Assembly: GCF_005938225.1 (NCBI RefSeq)
Contig: NZ_VCPC01000002.1
Coordinates: 992,001 to 1,056,000, forward strand
Reading direction: 5' to 3'
Source of the DNA: Arenibacterium halophilum
GTDB lineage: Bacteria > Pseudomonadota > Alphaproteobacteria > Rhodobacterales > Rhodobacteraceae
DNA length: 64,000 nucleotides
The position numbers were made by a program, and so were the translations under genes. The notes under the pieces were generated by a model. It was not told where the DNA came from and did no database searches. It worked only from the letters and a program-made list of their open reading frames with translations. Every line of letters starts with the position of its first letter. Within the stretch, counting starts at the first letter, position 1. This document shows, one piece after another, positions 29,101 through 37,821 of this stretch.

Positions 29101-29588
29101 ACAAGCTCTTGGCCTATAAGGACGAATACGAAGTCGCGCGCCTGCTGCTGGACAGCCGGGAAAAGGCCAAATCCGAATTCGAAGGCGATTTCCGCATGTC
29201 CTTCCATCTGGCCCCGCCGATGCTGGGCGGCACCGATGCCAGTGGCCGCCCGAAGAAACGCCAGTTCGGCCCCTGGATGGAAACACCGTTCAAGATGCTG
29301 TCGCGGCTCAAATTCCTGCGCGGCACGCCGCTTGATCCGTTTGGTTATACCGACGAGCGCAAGATGGAGCGCGCGCTGATCGCCCAGTATGAAGCCGACA
29401 TGGAGCGCCTGCTGACCACCCCGCCGAAGAACATGGAGGCCGCCGTCGCGCTTGCACAACTGCCCATGGACATTCGCGGCTTTGGTCCGGTCAAGATGGC
29501 GGCCGAGCAGAAGGCGGCGAAACGGCGCGAGGAATTGCTTGCGGCGCTTAGCCAACCGGGAGATAGCGCAAAGCACGCGGCGGAATAG
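26175..29588 (+). CDS. Indolepyruvate ferredoxin oxidoreductase, fused single-chain type
   Basis: This 1137-aa enzyme oxidatively decarboxylates aryl-pyruvates from aromatic amino acid breakdown to acyl-CoA. The start at 26175 (MSTQKISLNDRFDL) follows GGAGG at 26164-26168. Order: thiamine-diphosphate and pyruvate-oxidoreductase parts in the N-terminal 640 residues (LVTGYRGSPLGAVD, GGEGANWIGEAPF, YNDAVAMTGGQ), Cys motifs for Fe-S clusters (DVCEGCGDCGVQSNC and CNKDFSCLKGFCPSF), then the gamma-type domain (VGGTGVVTIGAVLAQAA, MMEMAGLAQKGGAVHIHC). The C-terminal 350 residues match the long proteobacterial form. The neighbouring LysR gene probably regulates it. Confidence 0.93.
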   Translation: MSTQKISLNDRFDLTKSPVLLNGTQALVRLMLMQKERDRAAGLNTAGLVTGYRGSPLGAVDMQMTRAAKPLAAHDVTFQWGLNEDLAATALWGSQQAGLRGDGKFDGVFGLWYGKGPGVDRSGDVVRHANMAGSAANGGVIMAMGDDHTGESSTVLHQSEWALMDAYMPIVSPAGVQEILDYGAYGFALSRFCGLWVGLKTMKDTVEATSVVDGNPQRMQLVTPEFPMPQGGLNIRLVDTPHLQEERVIDHKRFAAEAFARANRIDRRMWGQQGAKIGFVAAGKNWLDLVHAMSLLNIDEAEAERLGITMYKIGQTFPLDMTSFHEWAEELDLIVVVEEKRKLIEIQIKEALFDDNRYRVYGWYKGGAGALHREELFPTRGALDPIMIAEKLGGILIEEGRDTDAIRAGMQALSDARRNDNAEEIAARLPYFCSGCPHNTSTKVPDGSRAYAGIGCHYMAQWMERDTIGYTHMGGEGANWIGEAPFSKTPHVFQNLGDGTYNHSGIQAIRAAVAAGTNITYKILYNDAVAMTGGQSNEGDLDAPRILREVQAMGVKNIAVVFDEKEEPSRDGFPSGLEWHERAEMDAVQKKFREFPGVSVIVYIQTCAAEKRRRRKRGSFPDIDKRVFINTDVCEGCGDCGVQSNCVSIVPKETELGRKRAIDQSSCNKDFSCLKGFCPSFLTLEGAKLRKQATTDLTLPDMPAPTLPTITGTHNVVITGVGGTGVVTIGAVLAQAAQIDGKGAGMMEMAGLAQKGGAVHIHCRIANRPEDISAIRVATGEAHALIGGDLVVSAGPKTLGLTSTGRTGAVVNSHEIITGDFTRNTEFALPADRLSLALEARLQGNLALFDASELAARTLGDSIFSNMMIFGAAWQRGLIPLSEDAIRQAIELNGAAVERNLRAFDIGRWAVLYPEEAARLGKPNVVELPKTLDEIIAFRETHLTAYQSGRLAKRYRKLVDRASDPKLKEAVAKGYHKLLAYKDEYEVARLLLDSREKAKSEFEGDFRMSFHLAPPMLGGTDASGRPKKRQFGPWMETPFKMLSRLKFLRGTPLDPFGYTDERKMERALIAQYEADMERLLTTPPKNMEAAVALAQLPMDIRGFGPVKMAAEQKAAKRREELLAALSQPGDSAKHAAE

Positions 29589-29664
29589 CCGTCACACCGG
29601 CGTTACAGGCGGCGTGATATGCTGTGGAACCCCGCGTGGCCCGCGTTCAACCCGAGGTTTGCCC

Positions 29665-30576
29665 ATGTCCGCCCGTCGCCCCACAGATCGCCCCGTTGAT
29701 CGGCGCCACATCGCCCGCGACATCAGCTATGCCCATTCCGCCGCTTCCAAAGGCGGGCGGGCGCTGATCCGGCTGATGGAAAATTCCACCGGCCGCCTGC
29801 GGCTGATCAAACGCGCACACGGCTATGAACACGATATCGCATCGGGCCGCGATTTCTGGTCGGTCATGGTCGAACGCTATGGTCTGTCGCTGAACGTGAC
29901 GCGCGGCGCGCTGTCGAACATCCCCGCGACCGGGCCCGTGATCCTGATCGCCAACCACCCCTATGGCATCCTTGACGGGCTGATGATGGGCCATATCCTT
30001 CAGGCCGCGCGCGGCGATTTCCGCATTCTTGCGCATCAGGTGTTCCGCAAGGCCGAGGATCTGAACCGCGTCATCCTGCCCATCGCCTTCGACGAAACCC
30101 GCGCGGCGATCGACCAGAACATCGCCACCCGGAAAGAGGCGCTGCGCTACCTGGGCGATGGCGGGGCGATCGGCATCTTTCCGGGCGGCACCGTCAGCAC
30201 CGGGGCCAAGGTATTCTCGCACCCGATGGACCCGGGCTGGCGCGGCTTTACCGCCCGCATGATCGCGAAATCCGATGCCGTCGTGGTGCCCGTATTCTTT
30301 GATGGCCACACCTCGCGCCTGTTCCAGATTGCCAGCCACCTGCACAGCACCCTGCGCATGGGGCTGCTGCTGAAGGAATTCCGCAAACGGGTCGATACGC
30401 CCGTCGATGTGGCCATCGGCGCGCCCATCGGGCGCGACGTTCTGAACCCCCTGTCACGCGACGCCAAAGCGATGATGGATTTCCTGCGCAAAGCGACGTA
30501 TGACCTGTCTCCAACGCCGCTTCGTGCGGATGAGATCGGGTATGAATTCGAGGAGCGGCATCGCGCCCGCGCATAG
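29665..30576 (+). CDS. Lysophospholipid acyltransferase-family protein (PlsC-like)
   Basis: This 303-aa protein carries the glycerolipid acyltransferase block NHPYGILDGLMMG with catalytic His and Asp, and IGIFPGGTVSTGAKVF as the second block. The His-Asp spacing is five residues here instead of the usual four, as in some outlying members. It contains no obvious membrane span. Such proteins acylate lysolipids or act in ornithine-lipid or lipid A side paths; the acceptor is unknown. Its stop codon abuts the murI start. Confidence 0.82.
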   Translation: MSARRPTDRPVDRRHIARDISYAHSAASKGGRALIRLMENSTGRLRLIKRAHGYEHDIASGRDFWSVMVERYGLSLNVTRGALSNIPATGPVILIANHPYGILDGLMMGHILQAARGDFRILAHQVFRKAEDLNRVILPIAFDETRAAIDQNIATRKEALRYLGDGGAIGIFPGGTVSTGAKVFSHPMDPGWRGFTARMIAKSDAVVVPVFFDGHTSRLFQIASHLHSTLRMGLLLKEFRKRVDTPVDVAIGAPIGRDVLNPLSRDAKAMMDFLRKATYDLSPTPLRADEIGYEFEERHRARA

Positions 30577-31386
30577 ATGGCAATTGGCATTTTCGATTCC
30601 GGCCTGGGCGGTCTGACCGTTCTGGACGCCGTGCAGAAACGACTTCCGGCGCAGGATTTCCTGTATTTCGCCGACAGCGCCCATGCGCCCTATGGGGTGC
30701 GCGATGCCGACGACATCCACGGTCTGACCGTGAAGGCCGTGACCTACATGTGGGATCACGGCTGCGACCTGGTGATTCTGGCCTGCAACACCGCCAGCGC
30801 CGCCGCGCTGCGCCGGATGCAAGAGGCGGGCGTGCCCAAGGGCAAGCGCGTGCTTGGCGTCTTCGTGCCGCTGATCGAGGCGCTGACCGAACGGCAATGG
30901 GGCGACAATTCCCCCCCGCGCGAGGTCGCCGTGAAACATGTTGCCCTGTTCGCCACCCCCGCCACCGTGGCCAGCCGCGCGTTCCAGCGCGAACTGGCGT
31001 TCCGCGCCATCGGCGTGGATGTCGAGGCGCAGGCCTGCGGCGGCGTGGTCGATGCCATCGAAGATGGCGACATGATCCTGGCCGAGGCACTGGTGCGCAG
31101 CCATGTGGACGCGCTGAAGCGCAAGATGCCGCGCCCCGAGGCCGCGATTCTGGGCTGCACCCATTACCCGCTGATGCAGCAGACGTTTCAGGACGCACTT
31201 GGCGCCGATGTCAGTGTGTTCAGCCAGGCCGATCTGGTCGCCGCCTCGCTGGCCGACTACCTTGGCCGCCATCCCGGCATGGCAGGCAGCGGAGAACCCG
31301 GTTTCGTCACCACCGGCGATCCCATCCGCGTGAGCGACCGTGCGACGCAGTTCCTGCGACGACAGATTCGGTTTACCAAGGCATAA
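30577..31386 (+). CDS. murI: Glutamate racemase
   Basis: This 269-aa enzyme makes D-glutamate for peptidoglycan. The Cys bases lie in [11 protein letters not shown] and [11 protein letters not shown], and the N-terminus shows [15 protein letters not shown] and [11 protein letters not shown]. The ATG follows directly on the TAG of the acyltransferase gene, so the two are coupled. Confidence 0.96.
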   Translation: MAIGIFDSGLGGLTVLDAVQKRLPAQDFLYFADSAHAPYGVRDADDIHGLTVKAVTYMWDHGCDLVILACNTASAAALRRMQEAGVPKGKRVLGVFVPLIEALTERQWGDNSPPREVAVKHVALFATPATVASRAFQRELAFRAIGVDVEAQACGGVVDAIEDGDMILAEALVRSHVDALKRKMPRPEAAILGCTHYPLMQQTFQDALGADVSVFSQADLVAASLADYLGRHPGMAGSGEPGFVTTGDPIRVSDRATQFLRRQIRFTKA

Positions 31387-31451
31387 GCCTTGGGCCGCGT
31401 CCCTGGCGCATTCGCGCCGCCCTACGTCTTTTAGAATGAAAGAGGTCTGCC

Positions 31452-32483
31452 ATGACCCATAAAATCGCAATTCTTGGTGCCAGCGGCTATACTGGGGCGG
31501 AACTGATCCGCTTGATTGCCGGTCACCCCGACATGGAGATCGTCGCGCTCTCGGGTGAACGCAAGGCCGGCATGACGATTGCCGAGGTCTTTCCCCACCT
31601 GCGCCACATGACCAATCTGCCGACGCTCTGCCGGATTGATGAAATCGACTTTTCCGATGTCGATCTGTGCTTCTGCGCGCTGCCGCACAAGACCAGCCAG
31701 GAGGTGATCCGCGACCTGCCCGCCACGCTGAAGATTGTCGATCTGTCCGCCGATTTCCGGCTTCGCGATCCGGCGGCCTACAAGAAATGGTACGGCAACG
31801 ATCACGCCGCGCTCGCCCAGCAGGACGAGGCGGTCTATGGCCTCACCGAATTCTACCGCGACCAGATCAAGGGCGCGCGGCTGGTGGCCGGCACCGGTTG
31901 CAACGCCGCCACGGGGCAGTTTGCTTTGCGTCCGCTGATTTCGGCCGGGGTGATCGGGCTGGACGACATCATCCTCGACATGAAATGCGCGGTCTCGGGG
32001 GCAGGGCGCTCGCTCAAGGAAAACCTTCTCCATGCCGAGCTGTCCGAGGGCTACAACGCCTATGCCATCGGCGGCACCCACCGGCACCTGGGCGAATTCG
32101 ATCAGGAATTCAGCGCCCTGGCCGGTCGCCCGGTCAAGGTTCAGTTCACGCCGCACCTGATGCCCGTGAACCGCGGCATCCTGGCCACCACCTATGTCAG
32201 CGGCGATGCGCAGGCGATTTACGACACGTTTACCGCGGCCTACGCGGATGAACCCTTCATCTCGGTTCTGCCCTTCGGCACCGGGCCCAGCACCCATGAC
32301 GTGCGCGGCTCGAACTTCGTGCATATCGGCGTCACCGGCGACCGGATCGAGGGCCGGGCCATCGTGATCGTCGCGCTCGATAACCTGACCAAGGGCTCCA
32401 GCGGGCAGGCGTTGCAGAACGCCAACCTGATGCTGGGGATCGAGGAAACAACCGCGCTGATGATGGCGCCGCTGTTCCCGTAA
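31452..32483 (+). CDS. argC: N-acetyl-gamma-glutamyl-phosphate reductase
   Basis: This 343-aa NADPH enzyme takes the third step of arginine synthesis. It has the Rossmann start [15 protein letters not shown], the catalytic Cys in [14 protein letters not shown], and [17 protein letters not shown] precedes the ATG. ccmE follows after 21 bp in the same direction. Confidence 0.96.
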   Translation: MTHKIAILGASGYTGAELIRLIAGHPDMEIVALSGERKAGMTIAEVFPHLRHMTNLPTLCRIDEIDFSDVDLCFCALPHKTSQEVIRDLPATLKIVDLSADFRLRDPAAYKKWYGNDHAALAQQDEAVYGLTEFYRDQIKGARLVAGTGCNAATGQFALRPLISAGVIGLDDIILDMKCAVSGAGRSLKENLLHAELSEGYNAYAIGGTHRHLGEFDQEFSALAGRPVKVQFTPHLMPVNRGILATTYVSGDAQAIYDTFTAAYADEPFISVLPFGTGPSTHDVRGSNFVHIGVTGDRIEGRAIVIVALDNLTKGSSGQALQNANLMLGIEETTALMMAPLFP

Positions 32484-32504
32484 CGCTGCGGGAAAGGGCC
32501 GCCA

Positions 32505-32948
32505 ATGCAGACACTTGGCAAGAAACGCCGCATCCAGATGATTGTTGTCGCGGCGCTGGCGCTGGTCGTCAGCACTGCGCTGATCGGTTATGCCATGCGC
32601 GACGGAATCAATTTCTTCCGCGCGCCCAGCCAGGTGGTGGCCGAACCGCCGTCGCCCTCCGAGGTGTTCCGCATCGGCGGGCTGGTCGAAGACGGCAGCC
32701 TGACGCGCGGGCAGGGGCAGGCGGTGTCGTTCCGCGTGACCGATGGGGGGGCGTCTGTCCCGGTGGTCTATTCCGGCGTGCTGCCCGATCTGTTCAAGGA
32801 AAACGAAGGCATGGTCGGCACCGGGCGGTTGATCAACGGCGTGTTCGAGGCCACCGAAATTCTGGCCAAGCACGACGAAACCTACATGCCGAAAGAGGTG
32901 ATCGACGCGCTCAAGGAACAGGGCGTCTATCAGGAACCGACCGACTGA
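32505..32948 (+). CDS. ccmE: Cytochrome c maturation heme chaperone CcmE
   Basis: This 147-aa protein has an N-terminal anchor (about 12-30) and a periplasmic OB-fold. The covalent heme His is H123 with Y127 in LAKHDETYMPKEV. It carries heme from CcmABCD to CcmF/H. In this genome its partners ccmF and ccmH are separated from it by the lysis gene pair. Confidence 0.96.
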   Translation: MQTLGKKRRIQMIVVAALALVVSTALIGYAMRDGINFFRAPSQVVAEPPSPSEVFRIGGLVEDGSLTRGQGQAVSFRVTDGGASVPVVYSGVLPDLFKENEGMVGTGRLINGVFEATEILAKHDETYMPKEVIDALKEQGVYQEPTD

Positions 32949-33037
32949 CCTCTGCGCACGGTGGCCTCGCGCCATCTTAACCGCTTTTGCCGCACCTTCC
33001 CGCCGCCCGACATTGGGCCAAGGGCAGGAGCGTGCAG

Positions 33038-33649
33038 ATGCAGACGGTACGGCAGATCGCAGAACAGATCGTCGCAAGGGAAGGCGGGTTCGTGAACGAC
33101 CCGGACGATCCCGGCGGCGCGACCAATTTCGGCGTCACCATCCACACCATTCGCCGGCTGGGACTGGATCTGGATGGTGACGGGCAGGTGGATGTGGCCG
33201 ATGTGCGCGCTCTGACTCGCGCGCAGGCCACCGACATCTTTATCGAACATTACTTTCGCCGCCCCCGCATCGCCGAGGTGCCAGAGGCGCTGCAAGCGAG
33301 CCTGTTCGACATGTATGTGAACGCGGGCGCCAATGCCGTGACGATCCTGCAAACCGTGCTGTGCGAGATGGGGTACAAGATTGGCGTTGACGGTGTTCTG
33401 GGGCCGCAGTCGCTGGCCGCTGTCCGCGATGCCGCCGCGCCCGATCCACTTCATCTGGTGGATGCCTATGGGATTGCGCGGCGCAATTATTACTTCCGTC
33501 TGGCGGACCGCCGCGCCGCCAGCCGCAAATACGCTCGCACCCGTGCCGGCGGCAAAGGCGGCTGGATCAAGCGGGCCGAGGAGTTCATGTCACCACGGTT
33601 TCACTTAAGCGACGCGGCGTTTCAGGAAAGGGTGCGGGAATGGGGCTGA
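33038..33649 (+). CDS. GH108 N-acetylmuramidase, GTA-type endolysin
   Basis: The start at 33038 (MQTVRQIAEQIVAREGGFVN) has GGAG upstream. The 203-aa enzyme has the glycoside hydrolase 108 block EGGFVNDPDDPGGATNFGV with catalytic E15, plus a C-terminal peptidoglycan-binding part (GVDGVLGPQSLAAV). No signal peptide is present, so it needs a holin to reach the wall. The neighbouring holin overlaps it by 10 bp. In Rhodobacter capsulatus a comparable endolysin/holin pair outside the main cluster releases gene transfer agent particles. Confidence 0.9.
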   Translation: MQTVRQIAEQIVAREGGFVNDPDDPGGATNFGVTIHTIRRLGLDLDGDGQVDVADVRALTRAQATDIFIEHYFRRPRIAEVPEALQASLFDMYVNAGANAVTILQTVLCEMGYKIGVDGVLGPQSLAAVRDAAAPDPLHLVDAYGIARRNYYFRLADRRAASRKYARTRAGGKGGWIKRAEEFMSPRFHLSDAAFQERVREWG

Positions 33650-34218
33650 TCCAAGGGCTATGGGCCATGCTGTTCGGCAGCGGTCGCAATGTGGTGGTCG
33701 AAACCGCCGAAGTCTTCCGAGAAAACGCCGAGGCCGGATCGGCCCGCGCGGCCGAGATTCAGGCGCAGGCGATGCAGCAGTTCGGGGCCGAATTCGCGCA
33801 GGCGCGCGTCGGCTGGTTCGACCGCTTCATCGACGCGCTGAACCGTGTGCCGCGCCCGGCCATGGCACTTGGCACGCTGGGGCTGTTCGTGGCGGCCATG
33901 GTCGATCCGATTTGGTTTGCCGAACGCATGCAGGGCATCGCGCTTGTACCCGAACCGCTGTGGTGGTTGCTGGGCGTCATCGTGTCGTTCTATTTCGGCG
34001 CGCGTCAGCAGGCCAAAACACAGAACTTCCAGCGCGATATCGCTGTTACGCTGGCGCGTGCGCCATTGGTGGTAGAAAATATCAAGGCGCTGCGCGCGCT
34101 GCGTTTCGACAGCGTCGGCGCGGCCGACACAGGCCACGATTCCCGCCTTGCCATGGCAGCGGTAGAACCGTCTTCAAACCCCGCCATTCAGGAATGGCGC
34201 GCGGCCCGGCACGTCTAA
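33640..34218 (+). CDS. Holin-family protein partnering the muramidase
   Basis: The 192-aa product has an alanine- and glutamate-rich amphipathic N-terminus (about 15-65) and two hydrophobic segments (AMALGTLGLFVAAMVDPIW at about 70-88 and LWWLLGVIVSFYFGA at about 107-121). It ends with a soluble tail. The layout matches the holin family found beside GTA endolysins. Its ATG lies within the muramidase 3' end, so expression is coupled. Confidence 0.85.
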   Translation: MGLIQGLWAMLFGSGRNVVVETAEVFRENAEAGSARAAEIQAQAMQQFGAEFAQARVGWFDRFIDALNRVPRPAMALGTLGLFVAAMVDPIWFAERMQGIALVPEPLWWLLGVIVSFYFGARQQAKTQNFQRDIAVTLARAPLVVENIKALRALRFDSVGAADTGHDSRLAMAAVEPSSNPAIQEWRAARHV

Positions 34219-34357
34219 GTTTCAAAACGGAACGTAAAGTAATAAGTCGGCCTATTTCGAAACGCAGCGTTTTACCCGGCCCGCCCGCGACAAAGTGATC
34301 GCCTGCGCGGCGCAAAAACCGTTTCAAAGCCGCCGCGCCGCTGCCTATACAGAAGGC

Positions 34358-36310
34358 ATGACAACCGAACTCGGCCACTTTGCCCTTATCCTTGCGTTCA
34401 TGGTCGCCATCGCCCAAGCGGTGGTGCCCCACATCGGTGCGACCACCGGCCGGCGTAGCTGGATGGCCATGGCCGAACCGGCCGCCAACTTGCAATTCCT
34501 GCTGACGGCCTTTTCCTTCGGCGCGCTGATGTACGCCTTTCTCACGTCGGATTTCTCGCTGCGGCTGGTGGTGGAAAACAGCCATTCGGCCAAGCCGTTG
34601 CTGTACAAGATCAGCGGAACATGGGGCAATCACGAAGGCTCGATGCTGTTGTGGGTGCTGATCGTCACGCTGTTCGGTGCGATGGTCGCGTGGTTCGGGA
34701 GCAACCTGCCCGACACGCTGCGTGCGCGCGTACTTGCCGTGCAATCCGCCATCGCGGTGGCGTTCTTCGCGTTTATCCTCTTCACCTCGAACCCTTTTTT
34801 GCGCCTTGCTGTCCCGCCGTTTGACGGCAACGATCTGAACCCGCTTTTGCAGGATCCCGGGTTGGCCTTTCACCCGCCGTTCCTTTATCTCGGCTATGTC
34901 GGCCTCTCGATGGCCTACTCCTTCGGCGTTGCCGCCCTGTTGGAGGGCCGGGTCGATGCGGCCTGGGCGCGCTGGGTGCGGCCCTGGACTTTGCTGGCCT
35001 GGGTCTTCCTGACCATCGGCATCGCCCTTGGGTCATGGTGGGCCTATTACGAACTGGGTTGGGGCGGCTTTTGGTTCTGGGATCCTGTTGAAAATGCCTC
35101 TTTCATGCCGTGGCTTCTGGCCGTTGGTCTGTTGCATTCGTCAATCGTGGCCGAAAAACGCGAAAGCCTGAAAAGCTGGACGATCCTGCTGGCGATCCTC
35201 GCTTTCGGGTTCTCGCTGATCGGCACCTTCATCGTGCGCTCGGGCCTGCTGACCAGCGTACACGCCTTCGCCAGCGATCCGGAACGCGGCGTTTTCATCC
35301 TGCTGATCCTTGCCTTCTTTACCGGCGGCGCGCTGACGCTCTTCGCGGCGCGCGCCAGCGCGATGCAGGCGCGCGGCGTATTCGGCCTTGCCAGCCGCGA
35401 AACCGCACTGGTCGCCAACAACGTGCTGCTGGCGGTGGGCTGTTTCGTGGTGTTCATCGGAACCATGTGGCCGATGGTGGCCGATATGGCGTTCGGGCGG
35501 AAACTGTCGGTCGGTCCGCCGTTTTTCGAGGCCGCCTTCACCCCCTTCATGATCGCGCTTGGCCTGCTGTTGCCGGTGGGCAGCCTGATGCCCTGGAAAC
35601 GCGCGCGGATTGGCCGGGCGCTCTGGTCTCTGCGCTATGCGGCAGTACTTGCCATTGCGCTGGCCGGTTTGGCCTGGACGTTGCAAACCGGGCGGAGCCT
35701 GTTGGGGCCGGTCGGGTTGCTGCTGGGCGCCTGGATGGTCGCTGGCGCGGCGCTTGATCTGTGGATCCGCGCGGGCCGCACGCCATTGCGCCTGCTGCGC
35801 CTTCCGGGGGCCGATTGGGGGCGCGTTACCGCACATGCCGGTCTGGGCGTCACCTTCTTCGCCATCGCCGGACTCATGGCCTGGCAGCAAGAGGACATTC
35901 GTGTCGCCCAGCCGGGCCAGCCGTTCACGGTGGGTGCCTACACGCTGACCCTGCAGGGCGTCGAAAACTTTGAAGGTCCGAATTACATCGCCACCCGTGC
36001 CACGGTCGATCTGGCTCAGGACGGTCGGATGCTGGCCGAACTGCATCCCGAAAAACGCATGTACCCCGTTGCGCGCATGCCCACGACAGAGGCCGCGATC
36101 GATTATCGCCTGCTGCGCGATGTCTATGTCGTGATCGGCGATCAGCAGAATGACGGCGGATGGGTGGTGCGCACCTATATCAAACCGCTGGCAAACTGGA
36201 TCTGGGGCGGCTGCATGCTGATGGCGCTTGGCGGGCTGATCTCGCTGTCCGACAGGCGTTTCCGCGTGGCGGCTGGCGCGCGCCGGGCCAGAGCGGTTCC
36301 CGCCGAATGA
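34358..36310 (+). CDS. ccmF: Cytochrome c heme lyase subunit CcmF
   Basis: This 650-aa polytopic membrane protein has about 15 spans. ATG 34358 (MTTELGHFALILAF) is preferred over an upstream frame extension; AGAAGG precedes it. Signatures are the WxxxxGSMLLWVL-like GNHEGSMLLWVLIV, the WWD segment WAYYELGWGGFWFWDPVENASFMPW, here in shorter form GGFWFWDPVENAS, and FSLIGTFIVRSGLLTSVHAFA (SLIGTFIVRSG). It attaches heme to apocytochromes c with CcmH. The stop overlaps ccmH by four bases. Confidence 0.96.
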   Translation: MTTELGHFALILAFMVAIAQAVVPHIGATTGRRSWMAMAEPAANLQFLLTAFSFGALMYAFLTSDFSLRLVVENSHSAKPLLYKISGTWGNHEGSMLLWVLIVTLFGAMVAWFGSNLPDTLRARVLAVQSAIAVAFFAFILFTSNPFLRLAVPPFDGNDLNPLLQDPGLAFHPPFLYLGYVGLSMAYSFGVAALLEGRVDAAWARWVRPWTLLAWVFLTIGIALGSWWAYYELGWGGFWFWDPVENASFMPWLLAVGLLHSSIVAEKRESLKSWTILLAILAFGFSLIGTFIVRSGLLTSVHAFASDPERGVFILLILAFFTGGALTLFAARASAMQARGVFGLASRETALVANNVLLAVGCFVVFIGTMWPMVADMAFGRKLSVGPPFFEAAFTPFMIALGLLLPVGSLMPWKRARIGRALWSLRYAAVLAIALAGLAWTLQTGRSLLGPVGLLLGAWMVAGAALDLWIRAGRTPLRLLRLPGADWGRVTAHAGLGVTFFAIAGLMAWQQEDIRVAQPGQPFTVGAYTLTLQGVENFEGPNYIATRATVDLAQDGRMLAELHPEKRMYPVARMPTTEAAIDYRLLRDVYVVIGDQQNDGGWVVRTYIKPLANWIWGGCMLMALGGLISLSDRRFRVAAGARRARAVPAE

Positions 36311-36759
36311 TCCGCGCCTGCCTCCTCGCGCTGGCGCTGCTGGCCACGCCTGCTTGGGCCGTCCAGCCCGACGAGGTGCTGGAGGATCCGGCTCTGGAAC
36401 AGCGCGCGCGCGAGATCAGCAAGGGCCTGCGCTGTCTGGTCTGCCGAAATGAATCCATCGATGAAAGCAACGCCGATCTGGCCCGCGATCTTCGTATCCT
36501 GCTGCGCGAACGGCTGGTAGCAGGGGACAGCGATACGCAGGCAGTTGACTATATCGTTGACCGTTTCGGCGAGTACGTGCTGTTGCGTCCCACCACGGGT
36601 GGCGCCAATTGGTTGCTCTGGGCCGCCGGGCCACTGATGCTCCTCCTCGCGGGCGGCGGGGCCGCGATCTACCTGCGCGGCCGGGCCAGCAGCGCGGCGC
36701 AACCCAAAGGCCTGACCTCGGAAGAAGAAGCCAGATTGCGGCAGATTCTAGAAAAGTGA
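36307..36759 (+). CDS. ccmH: Cytochrome c maturation thiol protein CcmH
   Basis: This 150-aa protein has a signal peptide (MIRACLLALALLATPAWA), the redox motif in LRCLVCRNESIDESNADLA, and one C-terminal membrane span (WLLWAAGPLMLLLAGGGAA). It reduces apocytochrome haem-binding cysteines. Its ATG overlaps the ccmF stop. It is the short CcmH/CycL form without the TPR part (CcmI), which is not seen here. Confidence 0.94.
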   Translation: MIRACLLALALLATPAWAVQPDEVLEDPALEQRAREISKGLRCLVCRNESIDESNADLARDLRILLRERLVAGDSDTQAVDYIVDRFGEYVLLRPTTGGANWLLWAAGPLMLLLAGGGAAIYLRGRASSAAQPKGLTSEEEARLRQILEK

Positions 36760-36831
36760 CGCGCCGTTTCGGCTTTCCTCAGCGGTCGGCGGGCGTATGG
36801 TTGCGCAAACCCTAACGGAAAGAGGCGCCCG

Positions 36832-37608
36832 ATGGATTACGACACGATCACGCTCGACATCACGGATGGCATTGCCGTCCTTACTCTGAACCGCGCCGAT
36901 AAGATGAACGCGCTTACCGCGCAGATGCGGGCCGAAATCGGCCATGCTATGCGCGCGGCCGCCAAAGAGGCCCGTGTCATCGTGATGACGGGCGCGGGCC
37001 GGGCGTTCTGTACCGGGCAGGATCTGGGCGATGGCGGTGACGCAACCAAGATCGACCTCGAGCGCACCCTACGTGACGAATATATGCCCATGCTCGAAGC
37101 AATTTATGATTGCCCCGTGCCCACCATAGCCGCCGTGAACGGCCCGGCCGCCGGAGCCGGCGCCAACCTCGCGCTTTGCGCCGATGTCGTGATCGCTACC
37201 GAGTCCGCCTATTTCCTGCAGGCCTTCACCCGGATCGGGCTGATCCCGGATGCGGGCGGCACTTGGTTCCTGCCGCGCCAGATGGGCATGGCCAAGGCAA
37301 TGGGCGCGGCGCTCTTCGCCGACAAGATCAGCGCCCGCCAGGCCGACGACTGGGGCATGATCTGGGAGGCCGTGCCCGATGAAGCCTTTGAAGAGACATG
37401 GCGCAAACGCGCCGCCTTTCTTGCCAACGGACCAACCGGCGCCTTCGCCGGCGTCAAGCAAGCGATCCGGGCCAGCTTTGAAACCGGCCTGTCCGAACAA
37501 CTCGCGATTGAGGCCCACCTGCAAGGCCAATGCGGCAAAAGCCGCGACTTTCAGGAGGGTGTCGTGGCCTTCATGGAAAAACGTCCCCCAGTGTTCGAGG
37601 GCCGATAG
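36832..37608 (+). CDS. Enoyl-CoA hydratase/isomerase, PaaG-like
   Basis: This 258-aa crotonase-fold protein has GAGRAFCTGQDLGD and VNGPAAGAGANLALCADVV, the oxyanion-hole segments. AFTRIGLIPDAGGTWFLPR is typical of PaaG (ring-opened phenylacetyl-CoA epoxide isomerase) and close relatives. No other paa gene is present, so it could equally be a beta-oxidation isomerase. GAGG precedes the ATG. Confidence 0.85.
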   Translation: MDYDTITLDITDGIAVLTLNRADKMNALTAQMRAEIGHAMRAAAKEARVIVMTGAGRAFCTGQDLGDGGDATKIDLERTLRDEYMPMLEAIYDCPVPTIAAVNGPAAGAGANLALCADVVIATESAYFLQAFTRIGLIPDAGGTWFLPRQMGMAKAMGAALFADKISARQADDWGMIWEAVPDEAFEETWRKRAAFLANGPTGAFAGVKQAIRASFETGLSEQLAIEAHLQGQCGKSRDFQEGVVAFMEKRPPVFEGR

Positions 37609-37634
37609 CCCTGAAAGTCGCGCTGACGCGCGAG

Positions 37635-37745
37635 CCTCCGGCGGGGATATTTATTGCCCAAAGAAGCAGGGCCGTTTCGCAAATTCTTTGGGCTGAAAAT
37701 ATCCCGGGGGAGTCGCCCGAAGGGCGGCGGGGGCAGAGCCCCCTC
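37635..37745. repeat. Rhodobacteraceae-type inverted intergenic repeat, copy 1
   Basis: Two arms face each other: CCTCCGGCGGGGATATTTAT continuing to CCCAAAGAA (37635-37665) and TTCTTTGGGCTGAAAATATC continuing to CCGGGGGAG (37684-37712). A GCCCGAAGGGC dyad and then GGGGGCAGAGCCCCC follow. The second arm and tail recur at 46014-46069. The placement behind a stop codon suits a 3'-end or REP-like element. Confidence 0.75.
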
Positions 37746-37765
37746 TTTCTATAGATGAAAAGATC

Positions 37766-37801
37766 AAAAAAACGCGCCCTCCGAACTGGAAGGCGCGTTT
37801 T
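37766..37801. terminator. Bidirectional Rho-independent terminator
   Basis: A stem ACGCGCC...GGCGCGT is flanked by seven As on the left and four Ts plus TCATTT on the right. It serves both the enoyl-CoA hydratase gene from the left and ialB from the right. Confidence 0.8.
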
Positions 37802-37821
37802 CATTTCAAATAGCGGCGGCC

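Noticed and set aside
26031-29576. Very long open frame on the minus strand opposite the oxidoreductase gene
   Set aside because: It is the antisense shadow of a GC-rich gene: no domain, His/Arg-rich composition typical of shadow frames, and the plus-strand product is a clear enzyme.
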